This document shows, piece by piece, positions 50,687 through 52,597 of a stretch of DNA of 52,597 bases (its first letter is position 1; every line of letters begins with the position of its first letter). Where the stretch lies: positions 93,214-145,810 of the forward strand of contig NZ_KI421416.1 in assembly GCF_000472285.1 (NCBI RefSeq). The letters run 5' to 3'. Both the position numbers and the translations under genes were made by a program. This stretch comes from Desulfuromonas sp. TF. GTDB lineage: Bacteria; Desulfobacterota; Desulfuromonadia; Desulfuromonadales; ATBO01. Under the pieces are notes generated by a model. It was given only the letters and a program-made list of their open reading frames with translations, searched no databases and was not told the DNA's origin.

Positions 50687-52597
50687 TCACTCCCCCGTCT
50701 TCACCCAGCAGCGAAGCACCTCCGCCACGCTCCAGGCCTGCGCGATGCACCCCCGCGGGGTAAAGGGGGGATCGGCATCGAAGATCTCGCTGATCGAGCC
50801 GACGCCCGCCTCCTCGAAGTGGGAGACGAACCCCTCCAGGAACCGCCGTGCGCCTTTCCTGTCCTCCGGATGAACCTTGAGCCAGGCGTCGACGAAGGGA
50901 CCGATTAGCCAGCCCCAGACCGTCCCCTGATGGTAGGCGGCGTCCCGGGCGTGGATATCCCCGAAATAACGGGGCTTGTAATCGGGCGCACCGGATTCAA
51001 GGGAGCGCAGTCCGACGGGGGTCAACAGATGCTCCTTGACCGCAGCCACCACCGGCTCCCAGTATTCTTCGTCGAGGACAGGATGCGTCAGGGAGATGGC
51101 CAGCACCTGGTTCGGCCGGCAGACCGGATCGTCGCCGTTTTCGCCGTCCACCAGATCGAACAGGAATTTCCGCCGCGGATTCCAGAAACGGCGGTTGAAG
51201 GACTGCCGCGTCTGCTCAGCCCTTTCAGCCAGCGGACGGGCGGCTTCCTCCCCCTGCTCCTCCCGAATCCATCCCTCCAGCAGACGCAGGGCATTGTACC
51301 AGAGCGCGTTGATCTCCACCGCTTTTCCCCGACGGGGAGTCACCACCCAGTCCCCCACCTTGGCATCCATCCAGGTGAGCTGATAGCCGGCCTCCCCCTG
51401 CCGCACCAGTCCGTCGGCCGGATCGACCCGGATTCCGAAGCGGGTGCCCCTCATGTGGTGCTCGACGATGCTCAGCAGCCCCGGAAGGATGTTTCGCAGG
51501 GTGAGCCGGTCGCCGGTGTGCTGAAAGTAGCGGTCGAGTGCCTGGAAAAACCAGAGCGTGGCATCGGCGGTATGGTAGAGTCCCTCGCTCTTTCCCTCCG
51601 GAAACATGTTGGGGATGAGCCCGTCCCGAATGTAGTGGGCGAAGGTGCGCAGGATGCAGCCGGCCTCCCGGTAGCGGCCGGTGGTGAGAGTAAGCCCCTC
51701 AAGGCTGATCATGGTATCCCGGCCCCAGTCGGTAAACCAGTGATATCCTGCGATGATCGTCCCCACTTCGTCGCCTCCTGCCGCGGCCCGGGCCGCCTCC
51801 TCGGGGCGCGTTGTAGGAGTGATCAAAAACTGATCCGCGGCAAGGACAAGCTCCCGGGCGAAATCTTCGCGCACTTGGCGACCGGCGGAAAGAAGCAGGC
51901 GATGACGGCGCTCCTCCTCCAGCCGCAGGGCCTCCTCCGGGCTGATCGAGAGCATGATGGACCAGGGCTCGGTGGAGGCGACCAGGGCGGCGGAGCCGCC
52001 GGAATGCAGTTCGGTGAAGAAATACCCCGGACTCCAGAGACTGCCCAGGGATTCATACCCCCGTTCGGCCTCCACCCGATAGAAGATCTCGCGCCGGAAA
52101 TCCTCTTCAACAGTCAGGGTCGGTTTTTCCGCCTGAAGTTTAAGCCGCAGCGGGGGCAGGCCGGGCCGGCCGGAGACCTCGTAGCGGTCGCCGATGACCG
52201 TCAGAACATAGGGATGGTCAAGGGGGAAATCGACGGATTCCTCATGGGGACGAAAATGAAGGGCGGGTCGAAGTTCCAGCTGGACGGCGGAATCCCCCTC
52301 CAGCAGCCGGTAAAGGATCATGACCGTGTTCTGCTTGTGCGGAAGGAGAATGCGCTTCTCCAGAACGAATCCCGCCTTGGTGAACCGCCAGACCGGGAGA
52401 CCGTCCTCGAGACGGAATTCCTCCAGACAGCCTTGGCCTGGGAAGGAGGCCTGGCGGGGGTCGGTCTCCTCACAGGTTAGAGGAATCCCGGCGCCGCCGG
52501 GCAGCCGCAGCGTTTCCTTCACCTGCCCCAGCATGACCACCCGGCCGGAGGGGGCCGGAAGAGCGGCCACCAGAAGACCGTGGTAACGGCGGGGGGG
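50687..52597 (-). CDS. Glycogen debranching enzyme (amylo-alpha-1,6-glucosidase), 5' truncated
   Basis: The C-terminal 636 residues of a GDE/GH133-type debranching enzyme; the start lies beyond the window's right end (the frame is open to base 52597, with RRYHGLLVAAL, the family N-terminal motif). The N-terminal beta-sandwich domain is followed by the (alpha/alpha)6 GDE_C domain: GYHWFTDWGRDTMISLEGLTL, NMFPEGKSEGLYHTADATLWFF, YQLTWMDAKVGDWVVTPRRGKAVEINALWY and DAAYHQGTVWGWLIGPF. It hydrolyses alpha-1,6 branch points of glycogen and complements MalQ. Confidence 0.93.
   Translation of the reverse strand, partial: PPRRYHGLLVAALPAPSGRVVMLGQVKETLRLPGGAGIPLTCEETDPRQASFPGQGCLEEFRLEDGLPVWRFTKAGFVLEKRILLPHKQNTVMILYRLLEGDSAVQLELRPALHFRPHEESVDFPLDHPYVLTVIGDRYEVSGRPGLPPLRLKLQAEKPTLTVEEDFRREIFYRVEAERGYESLGSLWSPGYFFTELHSGGSAALVASTEPWSIMLSISPEEALRLEEERRHRLLLSAGRQVREDFARELVLAADQFLITPTTRPEEAARAAAGGDEVGTIIAGYHWFTDWGRDTMISLEGLTLTTGRYREAGCILRTFAHYIRDGLIPNMFPEGKSEGLYHTADATLWFFQALDRYFQHTGDRLTLRNILPGLLSIVEHHMRGTRFGIRVDPADGLVRQGEAGYQLTWMDAKVGDWVVTPRRGKAVEINALWYNALRLLEGWIREEQGEEAARPLAERAEQTRQSFNRRFWNPRRKFLFDLVDGENGDDPVCRPNQVLAISLTHPVLDEEYWEPVVAAVKEHLLTPVGLRSLESGAPDYKPRYFGDIHARDAAYHQGTVWGWLIGPFVDAWLKVHPEDRKGARRFLEGFVSHFEEAGVGSISEIFDADPPFTPRGCIAQAWSVAEVLRCWVKTGE

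Overview
The window is about 52.6 kb of GC-rich bacterial chromosome and looks like a deltaproteobacterium of the Desulfuromonadales type (Geobacter / Desulfuromonas / Pelobacter relatives). The pointers are an acetate-permease operon (DUF485 + ActP with a large soluble insert), many small lipoproteins, GspA/GspB, DUF3135, DUF4177 and PGPGW proteins, a one-gene Flp pilin and glycogen-type carbohydrate enzymes. This placement is inference from gene families; there is no rRNA or tRNA in the window.

Layout. 1-9 kb: MlaC-like lipid carrier, TRIC-type channel, a 52-residue YqaE/Pmp3 protein, two membrane-anchored phosphodiesterases (nuclease/phosphatase fold, then phospholipase D), a PGPGW membrane protein, a ferritin-like/hemerythrin fusion, a short-chain dehydrogenase and a DUF4015 glycosidase-like protein. 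9-15 kb: subtilisin-like lipoprotein protease with a PrcB-like lipoprotein partner, then gspA-gspB. 15-18 kb: repeat-rich gap, a P-loop ATPase, DUF3135 and Fe superoxide dismutase. 18.5-24.4 kb: a defence-type island. A one-polypeptide restriction-modification gene, an AT-rich HEPN-like gene and an unknown gene each carry one 1-base frameshift, and are followed by an intact MntA/HepT pair. REP-like palindromes lie at both sides of the first two genes. 24.5-27.5 kb: trpS preceded by a Trp-rich leader peptide and an attenuator-like terminator, then small conserved genes embedded in ladder-like inverted repeats, and a TIGR02757 protein. 27.7-31 kb: acetate permease operon. 31-37 kb: asnS, lone flp pilin, prfC, malQ and a lipoprotein with OB-like folds. 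37-40 kb: metallophosphoesterase, type III polyketide synthase and isoprenylcysteine-methyltransferase-like genes, nearly abutting. 40-45 kb: six consecutive lipoprotein genes including LpoB-, COG3014- and YcfL-like members. 45-52.6 kb: HD-GYP sensor with a TPR-type lipoprotein, an RCK/USP protein paired with a KefB-type antiporter, a small beta-sandwich-like protein and a 5'-truncated glycogen debranching enzyme.

Most notable: (1) a leader peptide with three Trp codons in four positions, followed by four CCGCGG segments able to form mutually exclusive hairpins and a U-tract, directly before trpS; (2) the REP-bracketed, partly broken defence island, whose three frameshifts all correspond to loss of one base from a run; (3) a protease/PrcB lipoprotein pair resembling the dentilisin system; (4) a type III PKS + methyltransferase pair resembling bpsA-bpsB; (5) two inverted-repeat cassettes of about 130 bp built from CGAAG-type iterations, candidate non-autonomous elements.
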